64,000 nucleotides of DNA from Auriscalpium vulgare. Taxonomy: Eukaryota; Basidiomycota; Agaricomycetes; Russulales; Auriscalpiaceae. The stretch's first letter is position 1. Every line of letters begins with the position of its first letter. A program made the position numbers and the translations under genes. A model generated the notes under the pieces. It made no database searches and was not told the origin of the DNA. It was given only the letters and a program-made list of their open reading frames with translations. The DNA lies in NCBI GenBank assembly GCA_019915015.1, contig JAHBBC010000001.1, positions 4,030,001-4,094,000 on the forward strand, in the 5' to 3' direction. Shown one piece after another: positions 20,974 to 33,193 of this stretch.

Positions 20974-22552
20974 CTAAAATGCCAGCCAGCCGCCCCGCCG
21001 GCGTGCCCGCGGCGCGAGGCACAAGGCCAGGCACAGCGCGAGCGCGAGCGTCGCGCGCCGCCCCCACCGCGCCCACCAGAGCGCCGCGAGCGTGCGCAGC
21101 AGGTCGCGCTTGCGCTGGCGGCCGTGCCGCAGGTGCGGGCGGGACGCGGCGGACGCGGACGCGGGGTACCCGAAGAACGGGTTCAGCAGCGAGCGCGTGG
21201 GCACGGCCGGGAGGCCTGCGGTCGCGCGCCGGCGCGTCCCCGCGGACGGGGTGGGCGGGCGGGTGATGCCATCGCTGGCGCGCGCGGGGCGCGCGGGGGG
21301 CGCGCGCAGCGGATTCTCCAGGGCTTCTATTGAGGGCAATGTGCCGCCGTAATCTGCGTGCGGAACAAAGTCCTGTCAGTTGAGGTCTGCATGGAACTAT
21401 CAGGGCGAGTGACCTTGTGGGAGGCCGGCCGGAGGTATGATGTGGTGCAGCGTCTGCGGCGAGGGAAAGAACACCTTCGTAAGAGCAGAGGCGGGCAGGA
21501 CGTGCCTGGTGCGTCGGCTCAAGTCAGCATGTGCATTGAAACTGCAAGCGCGGGTTCCTGCGCGGCACCGCGGCAGCGTGCGCGGGCAGCACCACCTACG
21601 TACTTGAGAATGTTCCACACGCCCGAGTGCGTCCACGAGAAGTTGATCATGAATACTGCGGGCAGGTATATGCGCGGTTAGAGTTTCGACATTTCACGGG
21701 CGTGACGACACGCTGCCAGCGCGCGCGTGGCAGGTTTACACACCTGCGGCGAGCAGTCCGGGGAAGCGGGGTACGACGTCGCGCGTGTACCAGGTCAGAA
21801 GGTCCGCGTTCTGCATGTGTCGCGATTCAATCAGAACCTTGTAAAGAGGGCACACAAAGCCACAGGGGCACGCACGATACTTCGCATCGAAACATCTGCC
21901 ATGTCAAGAAGGAGGGTGTATTGAAGCACCGGGTGCCGGCGGGGCTCCTCGGACGCGTCATTCAGACTCTGCAGGTTAACGCGCAGAAGCTCGATAGCGG
22001 TGAGGAAGTACGGCCGGGGGTCGCTGTCCACTTCTCCGAGCGCGGCGAGGCGGATGACGAGGACGGGGCGCCCGAAGTGGTCCAGAGAGGTGCGGGGCAG
22101 GCAGTGGATGATGTCAGTCTGCAGGGCAGGCGGCGGACGCTGCGCCGGCAGCGCGGTGAGGCGCCATACGAGGGTCATGCGCATGGCCTCGAGCGCAAAC
22201 GAGGCGGTGAACTTGTGCCGCTGGGAAAGGGAAGGGTAAGTGTTCGTGTACCGCGGTGTCATGTGCATCGGATTCCGGCCGTGCCTACCTTCAGCATGCG
22301 GAAAATGGACGCTGCAGCGAGGCGTCAGCAAGGAGACGCGGTGGGGCGGCGCTGTGGCTCACGGGCGTCGTGCAGCCAGTCCGTCGCGCGCTGGACGGCC
22401 AGCGCATCGAGTCCCAGCTCGTCGACCAGATTCGGCAGGATTTGATCGAGCAAGGTCGTCTGCAGCGCCAGCACTTCTTGCAGGTGCTCCTGATACAGGC
22501 TCAGGAGCGTGTCGTTGTACGTGGACAGCGCGTTGAGGATGCGCGCGTCCAT
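20974..22552 (-). CDS. Sec14-like CRAL-TRIO lipid-transfer protein with C-terminal membrane anchor
   Basis: Seven exons (22363-22552, 22289-22311, 21876-22220, 21744-21810, 21604-21655, 21414-21505, 20974-21353) join in phase to 382 residues. The N-terminal helix region ends in MLKRHKFTASFALEAM, equivalent to the CRAL-TRIO N-domain. The lipid-binding domain shows DHFGRPVLVIRLA, LQYTLLLDMADVSM, FMINFSWTHSGVWNILK, LTKVFFPS and DYGGTLPSIE, the usual Sec14 order. A basic region and a hydrophobic segment near the C-terminus (ATLALALCLALCLA) suggest a tail anchor. The start is the ATG at 22552; an upstream extension uses no ATG. Family proteins move phosphatidylinositol or related lipids between membranes. 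Confidence 0.8.
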
Positions 22553-23559
22553 GCTGGTGCGCGTCGAGAGCAACGGTGAACGTGTCGAGCGCTGCACGCG
22601 ATGCGCCGCCGCACTGCATGGAGACACGTGAATTCCGCGAGGCCCTAATGCAGGGTTAGGGCAGCTGCCACGCCACCAATTGAACTTGCCTGACTCTCGA
22701 GCCCTCTCCTTCGCCTTGCCTCTGGAATTTGGAGACCATCAGTGCACATGTTATGAAACCCAATGCGACCGCACACGATCATGAGCTAATCTCTGACGTC
22801 AGTATCTCCCAACGCTGCCCAACACGCGCACTCTATTTAGGACATGACATGGCCACCTTATGTTATCATCTTCCCTGCTCTCAGTCTCACTGAGTTTCCT
22901 CGTCTACACCAAGATCAATGCGGTTAGAAAGTTTCGTATGAGCACTATTCCTATCCCGGTATACTACACTCTCCGCAAATAGTTGCCAGTCACGAAGCTG
23001 GCTCATTTGTACGTTGAATGACTCCCGTAGTCCGGATTTCCGCTGATCCATTTTTCATGGTGTCAAGTCACGTCGTTCCTTTAGGCATATCGAACCGTTT
23101 GAGGTGGCAGGGATGGCATCCCTGTGCCTCGCAGGATGGGAAGGCGAAGTGCGCACCCGTCCAGAGAACATGTCCGCTATCTTGAGCGTAGATGCGGGAA
23201 TACTAGCTTCCTCCCAACCACCCGGTGTACTCCAGCGATAGATCGTCGGCAGCCAGCCGCACACAAAGGGCGCCATGCGCCGGCTGTGTCTCCCATTCCT
23301 CGAATGTGAGTAACATTATTGTGCATGCGCAGCGAAGCCCTCCCGCATCATTGGCTCACACTCCGCTCCCTTCGCACCCCCTGGCCATCTCCCGCAGACA
23401 GAAACGGCAGGGCCAACAGAGGCCTTTCGGCGATCGCATGGAGAACGTACACCGTGCGCGATGTCAGTACTGCTCCTCCGCGGTTGTCGCACCGCCCCGC
23501 GCCAACATTTGTCCAGCCAGTGCCGATGCGCCCGAACTGGCGGCACACGCAGCGCGCCA
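22553..23559. other. Intergenic, no gene seen
   Basis: Mixed-composition sequence without a supported frame. It contains the upstream region of the Sec14-like gene. Confidence 0.4.
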
Positions 23560-24465
23560 AGCGGGTCGCTATGATCCTCGCAGATGTGCGCGTCGCGTCC
23601 TCTGACCTCTGCTTACCCGCGCTGACAGTGCCCTCGAGGTACATAGCGAGGCCGCGCAGGCGGGCCCCGCGTCGCCGCGGACAGCGATCCGCGAGATCGT
23701 CGTGGGCGGGCCCGCGCAGGCGGTCCCGACGGCATCCTGCGACGTCGTGCTCATCGTGGCCTTCGCGCTCAGGCCCGAGATCTGGCACGGCCGCCCGCCC
23801 AGCGATTACGGCGCATTTGGGCCTGGCGGACACGCGCATCGTGGGGCACTACGTCGCGCGCATCGTGTGCCTCGCGCGCAGCCCGGAAATGAACGCTATG
23901 TCCGCGGTGCAGGCGCCCGGCCGGTGTGGATGTGGAAAGGACCGTGCCCTCCCGATAGCGGCGCCGTCCAGTCTGGGGCACGCGAGGCCAGTGTCGCTGG
24001 GGCCACGCGTTGCGAGGCTGGAGCCGCGCTGTGCATGCAGATGCAGAAGCCGCTGGACCCGAGGCCACGCGCTGGACCGGCAGCTCGTCCCACGGCCCAC
24101 CGCAGTGGCAACGCCGCGCTGGGACGTCGCCTCCCGCCCCCGCTCCCGCTGAGAAAGCCCTTGCGCGTTGCTCGCCTCCCGCCGCGCACAGGAGCAGCTG
24201 GGGCGGTAGGCCGGATATCCCCTTGCCTCTGCATCAGCGCCCTGGCATCTACGTCCACGCCAAGAAGCGCGACGCAGATCGAGGACGCCGCGGTCCTGGG
24301 CGTGCGCTGCGCGGCGCACATCTCCGGAAGGTACGAGATTGGCGCGCTACGGGCTGCTGGGGGACCCGCAAGCCCCGCAGCGGCGACGTCGCTTGCGCTC
24401 ACGCACAGAATGCGGAGAATGTTCTGCAGGTGGCCAAGGAGGGGTTGATTACGGGTTTCTGGTAG
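23560..24465 (+). other. Coding-like GC-rich segment, unrecognised (gene or pseudogene)
   Basis: Several short stretches look protein-like but lie in different frames: REIVVGGPAQAVPTASCDVV with IVAFALRPEIW at about 23690-23790, GLADTRIVGHYVARIVCLAR at about 23825-23885, and a possible last exon NAENVLQVAKEGLITGFW ending TAG at 24463-24465 behind a plausible acceptor. I could not join them with phase-consistent introns. It may be a gene with unusual splicing or a decayed one. The family is not recognised. Confidence 0.3.
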
Positions 24466-24994
24466 TTCTGCCTTGCTCTATCTTGGCGCGCACGTAGTCG
24501 CTCTGCTGTCTTGCTCGGTTCACGGCGTGGTGGCCATGTCGATGCACTTCCCATATCGATTCGCCGGGTGTATCCTTGGATCATCGGGTCTGATTACGCA
24601 TCGGTGACGAGAGCCTGCAGGCCTTCTTTCGAAGTGCGCACTTGTCGCAGGCTACGAACGAATTCGAAGCTCCGGAAGCATTACGAAACCTGATAAGTGC
24701 TGGTGTCCTCGGTGGCTCGGCGGCAAGGCATGCATGCATATCTAACCAGCAATGGCTAAGGACTTCCGACTGTTGGTCAGGACAGCACGCAATAGAACAG
24801 ATCGTGCACGCGCCAGCGTCGCGACTATCACGTGCGGCACGTGCGGCCAAGTTGCACAGGGCGTCAACCGACTCAAGCCAACTCCTTGCAGCTTGCCACC
24901 GCATTTCAATTGGCGTCCTTGACTCGGATACATTGCGCCTCGTCGCCTTCACACCCGATCAGAATTCGACTCGCGCCATACGGTGCTGACAGCC

Positions 24995-27009
24995 ATGGAC
25001 GCGCCTCCAGCCGCCCTCGTCGACTGGTTCGAAGCCCATGGGGGCATATTTGACCGTTCTGCCCTCACGTTTGCGCCTCTCCCGGGGCTGGGCTACGGCG
25101 CGCTCGCCCGTCGTGATCTCGCGGTGCGTCGTCACCGCCACAATCCCGTGCCCCCATCCTACACCTTCCCGCATGGGCTATCTCTGAAACTGCCTTCTCT
25201 CGGACTTGATGCAGGAAGGCGACACCCTTTTTGCAATCCCGCGCGCACTCACGCTGTCGACGCGCACCGCACGCCTGCCCGATCTCGTCGGGCAGGACGC
25301 ATGGAAGCGCCTCGCGTTGGACGTCGGGTGGGCGGGTCTGATTGTGAGCATGATGTGGGAGGGCGCGCAGGGCAGCGCGTCGCCGTGGTCGACCTATCTA
25401 GGTGCGTTTTCCCGGGTCCGGCCGTTAGCCTTGTTCTCATGGGAGAGAGTCTTGCAGCGTCCCTGCCGACGTCGTTCGACACGCCCATGTTCTGGTCCCA
25501 GGAGGAGATCGAAGAGCTGAGAGGAACAGCGGTGGTGGGTCCGTCCCCGGCGTCTTGCTTGCAATGGCCACAACTCCATCTTTTCCCGGCACAGACAAAA
25601 TCGGACGCGACCAGGCCGAAACGGACTACAGGGAAAAGGCGCTTCCATTGATCGAGGTGCGTGAAACGCGTTCGAAGCGCACAGATATCCCCGTGCCGAA
25701 ACGCGATCTGGAGACGCGGCCAGACCTCTTCCAGCCCCAGCACCGCGACACGCACTACGCCCTGGCGCACTACCACCTGATGGGCAGCCGCATCCTGTCA
25801 CGCAGCTTCCATGTCCAGCGCTGGAAGCGCGCGCGCACGGATCCCCCGGGGGACAAGGACGGCGGCCTCGCGGGCGACGCGAGCATGGACGTCGACGTCG
25901 ACGTCGATGTCGACCGGGAGCAGGAAGCACCGGCGGACGAAGGGGCTGGGCGCGACGCGGACGCGGAGGAGCTGGACCTGCTCGTGGACGACAGCGATGA
26001 CAGCGACGATGAAGAAGACCCGGCAGACATCGCGATGGTGCCTATGGCGGACATGCTCAACGCGCGCTTCGGCAGCGAGAACGTAAGTCGCGCGGTGATG
26101 CCTTCCATTACACGGCGCAGACGAGATGCTTCCACACAGGCGAAATTGTTCTACGAGGAGCACAGCCTGCTCATGAACGTCACGAAGCCCATACCCAAAG
26201 GCGAGCAAATCGTGAGTTGCGCCATACCGCCGCGATTGCGCGTCTGACGGGGGTTCGCGTAGTGGAACACGTATGGCGATCCCCCGAACTCAGACCTCCT
26301 CCGCCGCTACGGCCATGTGGACTTGGTGCCGCTGCCTGACGGCGAACTCGGCAACCCGGCCGACATTGTCGAAGTCCCGGCCGACTTCGCGGTGGCGAGC
26401 GTCACGCACCAGCGCGCACTCCAGTCATCTGACCCGTTCACGGAGCGCGTGGACTGGTGGCTCGAGGAGGGCGGTGACGAGTACGCGTCTTCTTCCTGCG
26501 CTTCCTCGAGACGCTCATCGCATTGCTGTCGCCAGTGTCTTCATTCTCGAGTACCCGGCCGAGCTCCCTGACGACTTCATATCCTTCCTGCGCCTGCTGA
26601 GTATCTCGGAACCGGAGTGGCAGAAAACAAAGCTCAAATCAAAGCTCCCAAAACCAAAACTCGACAGCGAGGTTCTGTCCGTAGCGGTAGACGTCCTCCA
26701 GCGACGCCTGTCCGCATACCCCACTTCAATAGACGTATGTGGTCTCATTGACCATCTTTCTGCAAATCAATAAAATGATTTCTCAAGGAGGACCGACAAG
26801 CATTATCCGCAGGCACCCTCAACGCGAATAGACGCCACGCCGTCGTTGTCCGCCTAGGAGAGAAACGCATCCTGCAAGCAGCTCTTGTGAAGACGAAGGC
26901 GAAGCTGGATGCACTGTCGTCTCCTGGCTCAAAGGGCACGGCCGGGGCAAGAAAGAGGAAGCTCGAGGGCGGGGAGGACAAAAAGAGTGGACGGAAGGCT
27001 AAGCGATAG
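24995..27009 (+). CDS. SET-domain protein lysine methyltransferase (RKM4/SETD6-like)
   Basis: Eight exons by phase (24995-25123, 25215-25401, 25458-25538, 25595-26082, 26140-26211, 26263-26480, 26536-26734, 26788-27009) give 531 residues. The split SET domain shows an opening GIFDRSALTFAPLPGLGYGA, HYHLMGSRILSRSF, then after an acidic Asp/Glu insertion MVPMADMLNARFGSEN, SLLMNVTKPIPKGEQI and WNTYGDPPNSDLLRRYG. NTYG with the downstream Rubisco-LSMT substrate-binding region is typical of RKM4, which methylates large-subunit ribosomal protein L42 in yeast. About 20 residues (VRETRSKRTDIPVP...) inside exon 4 could be a family insertion or a retained short intron. The C-terminus is lysine-rich, consistent with a nuclear signal. 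Confidence 0.85.
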
Positions 27010-27910
27010 TTCTTCGTGAGCTCTATCGTTCCGTCACTATGATCTTCTGTCTCTCCCTCACGCACAGCTGGTCTCAGCCGTGCGAGTCCCAAAATATTCA
27101 GCATTTTGCTAACACATTGGGCGCGTCGTCGCTCGCGGGCCTCAATGCTCCGCACAAAGCCGCCCACAATCGTTCTGGCGTCTCATGACATGCGGCCTCC
27201 GGATCCAGGATGTCCGGTAGTCATCTCCGATGGGTAAATGAACGCCAATTCATTTACTCAGATCCGGTGTCTCGCGGCGCTCCGTTGCTCTGCGAGCGCG
27301 CCCGCCCAGCCCGCCTTTCTTGGCGCCGCCCGCGTATATATGATTATTGGCTGTGAAGCGCAGGTACCAATCAGCAACCATACTCACGCACTGACAGAAT
27401 GCATGCATAGTACAAGGTACAATCTTCTAGACTGGTGACCAGCTTTATATCAACAGTGACGACGGGGTGGGTGCTGTGACAATCTTCTCCTTCTCTAGCC
27501 TACACACAGTCGTTCTGATTGATTTCTACTGCGCTAGATATTCCCACTGTCATGGTGCTTCGTCGTGATTTAAGTGGCGAACCCCGCTCCCGCGCCCTGC
27601 AAGGCTGTCGCAGTGGCAAGGGCGCGTTGCTACCGTCAATCTGCTGACACCGCAGCATCTGACGATTGGGAGGGAGCTCTCAGGGCTGTCTGGGCCTGCG
27701 AGCACTTCAGCTGCAGTCGTCCACCCATTCCCCGCAGTCATTGATCCCAAGCTTCGTCCGGCACGCGACAGCTTGTGGCAGCATAAGACGCGGCAATCTC
27801 GTCGCGGGCTTGTCAAGTTGGAAAAGTGAAGTAGATGAGGACGGCGGATGGGGATGTCGATGCTGTGTCACTGGGTCCAGAAGTCGCGTTCGTCACGGTG
27901 GTCCGAGTCG
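27010..27910. other. Intergenic, no gene seen
   Basis: Lies between two convergent genes. It has an AT-richer middle (27400-27540). No supported gene or RNA was found. Confidence 0.4.
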
Positions 27911-28274
27911 TCAACACGGCTGCGTCTGGCACAGATTCCGCAACACCGTGACGGCGCATTCCTGCGAGTACACCCTGCGGCCGCAAACGTCGCTGCTAAG
28001 CGTCACTCCTGCCGCGGACGCGCGTTGAGGCACGTACTGGTACGAGTAGGACACTACTGTGCCTTTGGCGCTGGTCACCTCGACGCGCCGCGAGGTGAGG
28101 ATCACCGGGGTGTCCTCGTCGTCCGACTGGCAGGGCTCCGCGCAGTAGGAGTCCGGCTTCGTCCACCGCTCTGTACTCGTGTCGACGCGCAGGGTGGGGC
28201 GAGACTGGAATGACAGGGATTAGAATGCGGCAGGGCGTCGACTGGGTGGGTCTCATGCGCACCTTCTCTGGCAT
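27911..28274 (-). CDS. Small six-cysteine protein, unrecognised
   Basis: A 12-base first exon (28263-28274, MPEK) joins in phase to 27911-28204, giving 101 residues. The cysteines are arranged as YCAEPCQ, DVCGRR, QECAV and NLCQTQPC. There is no signal peptide or transmembrane segment, so secretion is not predicted. A TATATATA stretch at about 28348-28355 on the opposite strand lies 75 bp upstream of the ATG, and a GT-rich microsatellite lies between. I do not recognise a family. The phase-consistent intron, TATA box and even cysteine pairs support a real gene. Confidence 0.5.
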
Positions 28275-30516
28275 CGTGGTGAACAGGTCGTTGTGGGTGT
28301 GTGGTGTGTGGTGTGTGGGTGTGTCTCAGGGCAGGCATTCTCGCCTTATATATACCTGTTGCAAGCCTTCGCACAATGGAATAGACCGCATTCTGATGGT
28401 GGCTCGTTCTCTCCATCGCTCAGCATTTGATCCTGCGCATGATATATGAGTGCATTCCGTACAGGAGTCTTTATCGGCCCGTTCTCGGGGACCACACTCG
28501 ATGCGTGATGTCGATGAGACGTACGTGATGCTGAGGCGGGATCAGCACGCTGTAGATGAGACATTATGGCTATGGCCATGGCGGGACGTACGGAACCGTG
28601 GCGGTTGATGTGAAAGTTATAACAGTCATTCCGAGTGGTGTTTAGGGCGTACACGGTGTGCGGGAGATTCGAAGGATGTGAAGGACGCAATAGTTCTATC
28701 AGTAATATGCGCGTGGGTAGAAGTACCCTTTACAAGCCCTGTATCTGGAACTGCTGTGTATCGCGGAGCGCCGGTTAATTAAGAGTCGGAGATGGATAGA
28801 GGGGGACGCCAGGGGAAGATAACTGTAAACTTGGAGCAAGCCGGCCGACGGCAGGAGGCACTGATGGCCGGCACCATTGTCCCACCTCCTGAGGAACGGG
28901 TAAGCAAAATAAAGACCAGTTGTTCGACTTGTATTATTATAGAGCACATCACATCACCGGGTGGCGCTCAGCGCTCAGGCCTCAGGCCCAGGTCTCGAGC
29001 CGGATCATCTCCCTACTGGACGCGGTCCGCAGTGACGCCATCAGGTCCGTGCAACTGTTGCGTCGAGAGGTGGTGATGCGACGATGGGTAGCGGGCATAG
29101 CGTCGTCAGGGCTCGAGCTGTTACCGGTGCGTAGGCTGCATGTGCCAACTTGAAGGTTGCTCTGCTGGCCATGGGTGGACCTGTGGCAGCGATCGCTCCC
29201 CAGACAGATAGATAGATACCTTGGATTCTGATGGCATCCCGATGGCTGACACTTGGCTGACACAGTATTGCATGCTGCGGTACTGATAGATGCTGCGGCC
29301 CGTTCCGCGGTCAGTCCGAGGGATTTGAGCGGGCTATGCGGCGATGCGCTCACCGAAGTAGGAGCCTTGGCCATGCCGTTTGCGCTACGAAGTGGGTGTC
29401 ACATTCTCGGAATGCCCTTACACATACATACATGCGCGCACTTCGCCGGCGGGTGCCATGATGTAACTCGATCGTGCGTTTGCGGGATACGCGAGATCTC
29501 CTTGTTGTGATCTCGTTGTTGCCGACGTCACGCAGATGCGAGGAACGCCTTGTTTTCTAACAGAAGGATTCGTACGCATCGCTCGGAAACAAGGCCATCG
29601 AGATGCTGAAGCGGCTGTGATGTCCTTCGCATGCTGATACGACCGACGCGAGCCTTGCTATGTTGGCCTATGGGGGTCAATGATCAGCGAGTGCGCTCTA
29701 CATAAGGTACCTTGTACATACCCATGCCTTGTTGTATTTCGCTTTGTGCGGAAAGACATAGACATATCTGGAACGCAGGATGTTCGGACGAGATTCGTCG
29801 GACAGTCATCGCGAATGCGTCGCCCTTGCGCGTAACTGCACTCCGATTGCGAGCGTTCAACGTTCAAGGGCCGTAATTCGAGTTGTATCACGAAGCTTGG
29901 CACATAGTATCAGCACCTGCGCAGGAGCCAGTGAAACGTCGCTACTTGCCGGTCGCGGTACGCCGGGGTCTACCTAGGAGGGAGTCAGAAAGTCAAATGG
30001 GACATCGTTCGAAGCACCAGCCGAGTCACCTGAGTGCGCCACGTTCTTCCATTGAACACCAGGTCGCGTGCATCTGTAACGATGGGGCGCATACAATGAG
30101 AAGATGTCGCCGTAGAGTGTAATACATACGTACCTTCCCGCTGTGTTGGCGAACGTCGGCTGAATGCAAGCTGAATGAAGTACCTAGATCACTTCGCCAA
30201 AGGCTCGAAGCATGTGTCGGAGACGGCATCAGCACAAAGGATCGTAGGCAATGAAGATAATCGTACCCGTGCTATCGTGCATCCGGAGATAAGTTGACGC
30301 TAGGTGAGACAGCAAACACGAGGGCTCAAGTAAGCGACAAGCAACGACGAGATACAAAAGAAGCCTGATCCCGATTGTAGTGGCAGCCACGGTGTATGTT
30401 GTGTCAAGATACACCGGGGCTCCCCCTACAAACTAGATCCGTAGCCGAGTCTACCCTGGTGACGCTCCGGAACGGCACCATGGCGCACTCTGCTACGTAC
30501 ATGACCTCCCCCGGGT
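28275..30516. other. Gene-poor region
   Basis: A (GTGTGTG)n-type tract lies at 28290-28325. Two open stretches, SRIISLLDAVRSDAIRSVQL near 29000 and VLHAAVLIDAAARSAV near 29265, look protein-like but no donor/acceptor pair joins them in phase. No gene is called here. Confidence 0.4.
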
Positions 30517-30617
30517 GGGCTCTGCGGCGTCTGCTAGAGCAGACTCGATGTGGATCCGCCAGCTGGCCAGGCTGACAGGTCCATCCCGAGTCTACTCTAG
30601 CAGACGTCGCAGAGCCC
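30517..30617. repeat. 31-bp inverted repeat around a 39-base loop
   Basis: The arms 30517-30547 and 30587-30617 pair with two mismatches. They contain GGGCTCTGCGGCGTCTGCTA and its reverse complement with one change. It sits immediately before the 95-bp minisatellite. Confidence 0.8.
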
Positions 30618-30639
30618 CAGACAGACAAAATGAAACGTA

Positions 30640-31620
30640 CGCTGAGTCTACGACGACCGATGATAAAAGGCGAGAGGAGTGTCGAGGTCGATCTAGTCTA
30701 AAGACGGGTAAGATAAGCCTGGAAAAGTGGTGGAGAAGAAGTGAAATCGAACTAAAAGGCGAGAGGAGTGTTGAGGTCGACCTAATCTAAAAGCGGGTGA
30801 AACAAGATAAGCCTGGAAAGAATGGTGGAGAAGAAGCGAAATCGAACTAAAAGGCGAGAGGAGTGTTGAGTCGACCTAATCTAAAGACGGGTGAAAAAAG
30901 ATAAGCCTGGAAAGAATGGTGGAGAAGAAGTGAAATCGAACTAAAAGGCGAGAGGAGTGTTGAGGTCGACCTAATCTAAAGACGGGTGAAAAAAGATAAG
31001 CCTGGAAAGAATGGTGGAGAAGAAGTGAAATCGAACTAAAAGGCGAGAGGAGTGTGCGGTCGACCTAATCTAAAGACGGGTGAAACAAGATAAGCCTGGA
31101 AAGAATGGTGGAGAAGAAGTGAAATCGAACTAAAAGGCGAGAGGAGTGTGCGGTCGATCTAATCTAAAAACGGGTGAAGAAAGATAAGCCTGGAAATAAT
31201 GGTGGAGAAGAAGTGAAATCGAACTAAAAGGCGAGAGGAGTGTGCGGTCGACCTAATCTAAAAACGGGTGAAGAAAGATAAGCCTGGAAATAATGGTGGA
31301 GAAGAAGTGAAATCGAACTAAAAGGCGAGATGAGTGTTGAGGTCGACCTAATCTAAAAGCGGGTGAAACAAGATAAGCCTGGAAAGAATGGTGGAGAAGA
31401 AGCGAAATCGAACTAAAAGGCGAGAGGAGTATTGAGGTCGACCTAATTTAGAAACCGGTGAAAAAAGATAAGCCTGGAAAGAATGGTGGAGAAGAAGTGA
31501 AATCGAACTAAAAGGCAAGAGGAGTGTTGAGGTCGACCTAATCTAAAGATGGGTGAAATAAGCCTGGAACGAATGGTAGAGAAGAAGAGAAATCGGACTA
31601 AAAGGCGTGAGGAGACCGTT
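30640..31620. repeat. Minisatellite, about 94-95 bp unit, ten to eleven copies
   Basis: The start AAAAGGCGAGAGGAGTG recurs at 30665, 30754, 30849, 30943, 31038, 31132, 31226, 31320, 31415, 31510 and 31600. Spacings are 94 or 95 bp except for shorter first and last units. Inner copies are nearly identical; variation clusters in the TTGAGGTCGACC / TGCGGTCGACC block and the following A-rich stretch. No coding frame crosses it. Confidence 0.95.
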
Positions 31621-32895
31621 GCGCTAGGCGCCCCGGCGATCGTCGCGCAGTCCCAACCAGACCGACTCGATTATGACTGCGCGCGAAAAAAGCCCCCAGA
31701 TCCCAACGACCCCAAGTAGTCGAGCCCATCACATTCCGAGCAAGTGGCGCCACGAGCCCACCGGCGACGGGGTCCGCACGTCAGCCCTTGTAGGCGACCG
31801 ATCTCAGCCTGAGCGCCGAGACTGTGATCGGCTCCCAATGAGAGCCTCTGCGCATACCATGCCCCCAGATCCCTCGGCCCCGGGCGCAATGGTCCATTGA
31901 CGTCCGAGAAAGCGGCGCCGCAAGCCCAATCGACAAGAGAGTCAATGCCCCGGAGCCCTAAGTATGCCCGTCAACCTCCGTGGTGCTAACCCGGCCAAGC
32001 AACCGGCCGAAATCAGTCCGTACGAAGGCGCGTCAGAGCACACCGAACCGTTGTGAATCCCCCAGAACCCTATAAACCAGCTCTGCGTCCCCGGGCGTCA
32101 GGCAAGCACTAAGCCTGCCAACGGATCTGCGAGAGCAAAGCCGTGTGTCCACCGTATGCCCATATTGTGCCCTCATCGTGCGACCAGTCCGGAAGAGCGA
32201 CCAACCGGATCAGCCCCGATCGTAATACCAGCCACCGTCGCACATGCTCCCCAGCCGCCTTCCTGGCAACCCAGACGTCGCCGCCGGTTTGCGAAAGGTC
32301 GGCAAGACCGAGTCGCCACTCCACGGCCCCTGTGCACGCCTCATTCGAGCCTAGACCGGCGACGGGCCAGACACGCACGTACGAAGACGTCAGCGCGCAG
32401 AAAACCCCCCGGTTCGTCCCCGCCCCTGAGCCACTTCATCGCTGCACGGGCAGACATTATGTCCAAGCCCAAATACAGCAGATCCACAGCACAAGAGCCT
32501 GCCCCCCATGGCCCCCGCGCGCACGTCGACCTCCGCGGTCCCAACCCAGCTCGCGACAGCTAGATCGGTCCACACGGCGCCTCCGAACGCACTGAACCCC
32601 CCGTACATACGTCCCCAGAGAATGAAGAAGAGGATGAGAGAGAGGTGAAAGTGGGGGAAAAGTGAAGCGGATGAGGATACTCGCCAGAATCGACCGCCTT
32701 TTATCTAGCAGATTGCGAGACGGCCTGTGTCGTGAAATCGTTTACGAGAAGGCGGTCGTCGTCTGCTGGTCAGAGATGCACTTCGGAATTTTGAATGTCC
32801 GGAAACAAGTTCAGAGAACGTCTCCCAGCCGCGAGCAAAGTTGTCCCGCCTCGCGTTCGCGGTGAGGGTTTGCAAAGGTGAGGTATCCGTCTCAA

Positions 32896-32940
32896 TGGAA
32901 CACTGCGGACAGAATCTGCTTTTCTGTCCGCAGTGTTCCA
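32896..32940. repeat. Perfect 19-bp hairpin
   Basis: The arms 32896-32914 (TGGAACACTGCGGACAGAA) and 32922-32940 are exact reverse complements with a 7-base loop. Confidence 0.9.
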
Positions 32941-33156
32941 ATGTGAAGAATCATTGGTGTTACTTAAGCTTTCGAACGAGACCAATGAAGGATGCTATTC
33001 TTAAATCTAGTCAGTTCAGAGTTGAATGCCCGTGATACCCAGCAGACTCACAGCACCGCACGCTAGCCATCTTCATAATAACGAATCACATGTGTACAAC
33101 GGAGGCAGTGCTCGATGACGTTTCTAGTTCGAAGTCATATGTTCGTGCGCCTCAGA

Positions 33157-33193
33157 CAGTTTGAAACGTTACGCAGCGTAACGTTTCAAACTG
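33157..33193. repeat. Perfect 18-bp palindrome with one-base centre
   Basis: The arms 33157-33174 (CAGTTTGAAACGTTACGC) and 33176-33193 are exact reverse complements around a single A, a cruciform-type palindrome. Confidence 0.9.

Noticed and set aside
25657..25713. Extra intron in the SET gene after IE
   Set aside because: It would need a GAG acceptor, and the frame is open straight through; treated as a coding insertion, though not excluded.
28991..29385. Possible two-exon gene (SRIISLLDAVRSDAIRSVQL and VLHAAVLIDAAARSAV stretches)
   Set aside because: Every plausible donor ends in phase 0 while the acceptor needs phase 1; no start or stop context.
30640..31620. CRISPR-like regular repeat
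   Set aside because: Units are contiguous 94-95 bp tandem copies without distinct spacers, in a eukaryotic genome; it is a minisatellite.
31673..31900. 75-codon plus-strand frame in C-rich sequence
   Set aside because: Composition-driven, no homology-like motif, no partner exons.
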